In this document: piece by piece, positions 4,878-7,875 of the stretch | Position numbering within the stretch: the stretch's first letter is position 1 | How the letters are laid out: every line of letters starts with the position of its first letter | Assembly (NCBI GenBank): GCA_021816565.1 | Contig: JAKAXN010000205.1 | Coordinates: 1-7,875 of the forward strand | Direction of reading: 5' to 3' | Origin: Actinomycetes bacterium | Lineage (GTDB): Bacteria; Actinomycetota; Acidimicrobiia; Acidimicrobiales; Palsa-688 | DNA: 7,875 bases | The notes under the pieces: generated by a model | What the model saw: only the letters and a program-made list of their open reading frames with translations | Database searches by the model: none | Told to the model about the DNA's origin: nothing | Position numbers and translations under genes: made by a program

Positions 4878-6436
4878 CAGCGGGCCCCCGCCACCAGGCG
4901 GCGCAGATCGTCCTCGTGGTGGCAGCGCTCCAGGGCCACGTCCATGGCGACCACCGAGGAGCGGACCAACTCCGCCAACGACTGGTCCATCGTTTGCATG
5001 CCGTACTTACCTCCGCCCTGCATGGCGCTGTAGATCTGGTGGACCTTCCCCTCCCGGATGAGGTTGCGGACCGCCGGGGTGGCTACGAGCACCTCGCAGG
5101 CCACGGCCCGGCCCCGGCCGGTGGCCCGGGGAAGGAGCTGCTGGGTGACCACCGCCTGCAGCGCCGAGGCCAGCTGGACCCGGATCTGCTGCTGCTGGTG
5201 GGCCGGGAACACGTCGATCACCCGGTCGATGGACTGGGGGGCGTCCTGGGTGTGGAGGGTGCCGAAGACCAGGTGGCCGGTCTCCGCCGCGGTCAGGGCG
5301 GTGGAGATGGTCTCCAGGTCGCGCATCTCCCCCACGAGGATCACGTCGGGGTCCTGCCGGAGGACGTGCTTGAGGGCCTCGGCGAAGGATTTGGTGTCCT
5401 CGCCCACCTCCCGCTGGTTGACCACGCAGCGCTTGTGGGAGTGGACGAACTCGATGGGGTCCTCCACCGTCATGATGTGCAGCGGCTGGGTGGAGTTGAT
5501 GATGTCCACGATCGACGCCAGGGTGGTCGACTTGCCCGAGCCGGTGGGGCCGGTTACCAGCACCAGCCCCCGGGGCAGGTTGGCCAGGCTCCCCACCACC
5601 GCCGGCACCCCCAGCTTCTCCAGCGGGACGATCTTGAACGGGATGGCCCGCAGCACCGCACCGACGGAGTCCCTCTGCACGAAGACGTTAAGCCGGAACC
5701 GGCCCACGTTGGGGACCGAGTGGGAGGTGTCGAGCTCCAGCTCACCCTCGAACTTCTCCCGCTGACGCTGGCTCAGCACCGCGTAGATGATGCGCCGCAG
5801 CTCCGACGGGTTGAGGGTCTCGTAGCCCTCCATGGGCCGCAGGTGACCGTCGATGCGCACGCACGGCGGCAGCCCGGCGCTCAGGTGCAGGTCCGACGCC
5901 CCCATGTCGACCATCTCCTCGAGGAGGGCGTTGAGGTGGACCTCGCTGAGCGGGACGGTGTCGTTGCCGTCCTCGGTGGCCTCGACCACGGTCGGCTTGT
6001 CCTCCACCCCGTAGAGGACCTCGATGGCCAGCGAGATGTCCGAGGTGGCGGCCAGCACCGGCCGGATCACCCAGCCGGTCTCCGAGCTGATCTGGTTGAC
6101 CGCTTCCTGGTCGGTGGGGTTCTCCATGGCGACGGTCAGCTCGTTGCCGCTCATCCCGACCGCCACGACCCGCAGCCGCTGGCACATGGCCACCGGCAGC
6201 ATCCCCCCCAGGATGGCGGGGATGGGCTCGGTGTTGGGGTCCCACATGGTGATGCCCAGCTGGTCGGCCACCGCCGCCACCAGATCTCGTTCGGAGACCA
6301 TGCCCTCCGACGCCAGCAGCTTGGCCAGCGGGACCCCGGTCTGGGCCTCCCGGGCGAGCATCTCTTCCATGACGTCTTTCGAGAGGACCTTGCGGGTGAC
6401 GAGGAACTCCCCTATCGCCCTGGAAGTGGGGATCAT
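4877..6436 (-). CDS. pilT: PilT-type retraction ATPase with an extra N-terminal MshEN-like region
   Basis: This hexameric ATPase should power pilus depolymerisation. It has 519 residues, while PilT is normally about 340-370, because about 150 residues precede the PilT core. They resemble the MshEN/T2SSE-N domain of PilB and MshE, with two tandem repeats at about 6-33 and 35-61. The core starts near 165 with ASDLHLSAGLPP (180-191). It carries Walker A GPTGSGKST (296-304), the Asp box TVEDPIEF (323-330), Walker B DVILVGEMRD (364-373) and the His box TGHLVFGTLHT (386-396). The PilT-specific AVRNLIREGK (455-464) and GMQTMDQSL support PilT over PilB. The tetracysteine motif of PilB is absent. In the MshEN-like repeats several positions that contact c-di-GMP in MshE look changed: the RLG-type start reads AIG in the first repeat and PLA in the second. 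Binding is therefore doubtful. AAAGG, six bases before the ATG at 6436, supports the start. Confidence 0.95.
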   Translation of the reverse strand: MIPTSRAIGEFLVTRKVLSKDVMEEMLAREAQTGVPLAKLLASEGMVSERDLVAAVADQLGITMWDPNTEPIPAILGGMLPVAMCQRLRVVAVGMSGNELTVAMENPTDQEAVNQISSETGWVIRPVLAATSDISLAIEVLYGVEDKPTVVEATEDGNDTVPLSEVHLNALLEEMVDMGASDLHLSAGLPPCVRIDGHLRPMEGYETLNPSELRRIIYAVLSQRQREKFEGELELDTSHSVPNVGRFRLNVFVQRDSVGAVLRAIPFKIVPLEKLGVPAVVGSLANLPRGLVLVTGPTGSGKSTTLASIVDIINSTQPLHIMTVEDPIEFVHSHKRCVVNQREVGEDTKSFAEALKHVLRQDPDVILVGEMRDLETISTALTAAETGHLVFGTLHTQDAPQSIDRVIDVFPAHQQQQIRVQLASALQAVVTQQLLPRATGRGRAVACEVLVATPAVRNLIREGKVHQIYSAMQGGGKYGMQTMDQSLAELVRSSVVAMDVALERCHHEDDLRRLVAGAR

Positions 6437-6499
6437 GCGAAACCTTTCGGTATGAGCCGATCGGGCCTGTAGCGACGCGAAAAGCGCATCGGGCGGCGC
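6437..6499 (-). promoter_or_regulatory. pilB-pilT spacer with the pilT ribosome binding site
   Basis: This 63-base gap is the longest between the ATPase and platform genes. The minus strand shows GAAAGG followed by six bases and the pilT ATG, a good Shine-Dalgarno. A small stem can form from 6474-6479 and 6485-6490 (six pairs, one of them G-U, with a five-base loop). No riboswitch signature like the one before pilA is present. Confidence 0.45.
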
Positions 6500-7875
6500 T
6501 CAGGCGATGACCCGGAGGATCTCCTCGATCGAGGTCGTCCCCTGGGCGACCGCCACCATCCCGGCCTGGCGGAGGGTGAGCATCCCCTGTCCGATGGCGA
6601 TCTTGCGGATCTCGTCGGTGTGGCCGCGCTCCACGATCAGCCGCTCTATCTCCTCGGAGACCTGCAGCACCTCGTGCACGGCGAAGCGGCCGTGGTAGCC
6701 GGTGCCGCCGCACGCCCCGCAGCCCTTGGGTCGGAACAGGTGGAAGTCCGATCCGGTCCCGCCCAGGCTCTCGAAGTCCCAGTCGAGCGCGCCCAGCTCG
6801 GCGTGGTCGGGCCTGTAGGCCTCCTTGCAGCGCTGGCACAGCCGGCGGGCCAGGCGCTGGGCCACGATGCAGTCGATGGAGCTGCCGACCAGGAACGGCT
6901 CGACGCCCATCTCCACCAGCCGGCTCGGGGTGGAGGCCGCGTCGTTGGTGTGCAGCGTGCTCAGCACCAGGTGGCCGGTGAGGGCGGCCTCGATGGCGAT
7001 CACGGCGGTCTCGCGGTCGCGGATCTCGCCCACGAGGACCACGTCGGGGTCGGAGCGCAGGATGCTGCGCAGGGCCGCGGCGAATGTCATGCCGGCCTTG
7101 GCGTTGACCTGCACCTGGTTGATGCCGGGCAGCTGGTACTCGACGGGGTCCTCGACGGTGATGACGTTCTTGGTCTCGTCGTTGACGATGTTCAAGGTGG
7201 CGTAGAGGGTCGTGGACTTGCCCGAGCCGGTCGGCCCGGTCACCAGGATGGTGCCGTAGGGCTTGCGGAAGGACTCCTCGTAGCGGACCATGTTCTCCGG
7301 CAGGAAGCCGAGGTCGGACAGGCGCAGCAGCGCCGTCGACTTGTCCAGCACCCGCATGACCACCTTCTCGCCGTGCACCGTCGGCAGGGTGGCGACGCGC
7401 AGGTCCACGTCCCGGCCGTTGATGATGGTGTTGATGCGTCCGTCCTGGGGGATGCGGCGCTCGGCGATGTTGATGTCGGCCATGACCTTGAGCCGGCTGA
7501 CGATCCCCGACTGGATGTTCTTGGGCGGGCGCATCACCTCGTGGAGGACCCCGTCGATCCGGAACCGCACCCTCAGGTCCCGCTCCGCCGGCTCGATGTG
7601 GATGTCGGATGCCCGGTCGGCGATGGCCTGGCTGATCAGGAGGTTGACGAGCTTGACGATCGGCGATTCCTCGCTGACCTCCCGGACCGTGTCCAGGGTG
7701 TTGTCGGATTCGAAGGTGCTGGCCGCCTCGGCCGACACGTTCTCCGCGTCGGACATCACCCGGTGGTACTTGGTGATGGACTCGACGATCGACTGGCGGG
7801 TGGCCACGGCGATGCGCAGCTCCGCCCCGGTCACGGTGCGGATGTCGTCGATGGCGAAAACGTTGGACGGGTCCG
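6500..7875 (-). CDS. pilB: Type IV pilus extension ATPase PilB (5' end outside window)
   Basis: This is the GspE-family hexameric ATPase that drives pilin polymerisation through PilC. The frame is open to the right edge. A GTG at 7834 is in frame, but coding sequence (DPSNVFAIDDIRT) continues upstream and matches the end of an MshEN/T2SSE-N domain, so the true start lies outside the window. About 458 residues are visible, and roughly 100 should be missing for a normal PilB. In nucleotide positions: ASDIHIEP near 7609-7586, Walker A GPTGSGKST at 7237-7211, Asp box TVEDPVEY near 7159-7136, Walker B DVVLVGEIRD near 7045-7016 and His box TGHLVLSTLHT near 6979-6947. The zinc-binding tetracysteine typical of PilB/GspE is intact: CQRC at 6838-6827 and CGAC at 6721-6710. 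This motif and the IEP sequence separate it from PilT. It is the first gene of the visible operon, followed by pilT after 63 bases. Confidence 0.95.
   Translation of the reverse strand, partial: DPSNVFAIDDIRTVTGAELRIAVATRQSIVESITKYHRVMSDAENVSAEAASTFESDNTLDTVREVSEESPIVKLVNLLISQAIADRASDIHIEPAERDLRVRFRIDGVLHEVMRPPKNIQSGIVSRLKVMADINIAERRIPQDGRINTIINGRDVDLRVATLPTVHGEKVVMRVLDKSTALLRLSDLGFLPENMVRYEESFRKPYGTILVTGPTGSGKSTTLYATLNIVNDETKNVITVEDPVEYQLPGINQVQVNAKAGMTFAAALRSILRSDPDVVLVGEIRDRETAVIAIEAALTGHLVLSTLHTNDAASTPSRLVEMGVEPFLVGSSIDCIVAQRLARRLCQRCKEAYRPDHAELGALDWDFESLGGTGSDFHLFRPKGCGACGGTGYHGRFAVHEVLQVSEEIERLIVERGHTDEIRKIAIGQGMLTLRQAGMVAVAQGTTSIEEILRVIA

Noticed and set aside
4865..6472. 535-residue plus-strand open frame, with similar long plus-strand frames at 2087-3499 and 3891-5033
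   Set aside because: They lie opposite pilT, the hydrolase and pilC, have Gly/Arg/His-rich shadow composition and no recognisable domain. The minus-strand genes have full motif sets.
5742..6839. 365-residue minus-strand frame across the pilB-pilT junction
   Set aside because: It is an Arg/Gly/Pro-rich out-of-frame shadow crossing two well-supported genes.
7832..7834. GTG as the start of PilB
   Set aside because: Coding sequence continues upstream to the window edge with MshEN-like residues, so the GTG encodes an internal Val.

Overview
The window is GC-rich DNA, and every supported gene lies on the minus strand. It is a type IV pilus (T4P) locus from what looks like a monoderm, high-GC bacterium. 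An actinobacterium is the best guess, perhaps of the Acidimicrobiia. The guess rests on base composition, on a secreted RipA-like NlpC/P60 wall hydrolase inside the pilus operon, and on the absence of any visible pilQ, pilP or other outer-membrane gene. The lineage is inference only.

In transcription order (right to left): the 3' part of pilB, the extension ATPase, runs in from the right edge. Next come pilT, a retraction ATPase with an extra N-terminal MshEN-like region, and pilC, the inner-membrane platform protein, whose start codon overlaps the pilT stop by one base. A secreted NlpC/P60 peptidoglycan hydrolase follows 16 bases later. After a 305-base non-coding gap comes pilA, a class-III-signal prepilin. 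A perfect 12-bp hairpin then separates pilA from a polytopic membrane protein resembling GT-C/GT87 glycosyltransferases, which runs off the left edge.

The most interesting element is in the gap before pilA. The minus strand carries a clear GEMM-I (c-di-GMP-I class) cyclic-dinucleotide riboswitch aptamer: a six-pair stem capped by a GAGA tetraloop, the hallmark GACGCAAAGCC, and an AGCCGGGTTACC segment. The base equivalent to G20 of the Vibrio cholerae Vc2 aptamer is A. That substitution marks GEMM-Ib aptamers that bind 3',3'-cGAMP in Geobacter, some of which also control pilin genes. The conserved GGTTACCT of the aptamer can pair at 7 of 8 positions with AGGCAACC, which overlaps the pilA Shine-Dalgarno. 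This suggests a translational switch.

Read together, PilB and PilT would drive pilus extension and retraction through PilC. PilA would be the fibre subunit, possibly modified by the downstream glycosyltransferase-like protein. The NlpC/P60 enzyme could open the wall for the fibre. A cyclic dinucleotide may set PilA supply through the riboswitch and possibly act on the motors through their MshEN regions. No tRNA, rRNA, CRISPR array or insertion sequence was seen. Long plus-strand ORFs are GC-driven shadows.
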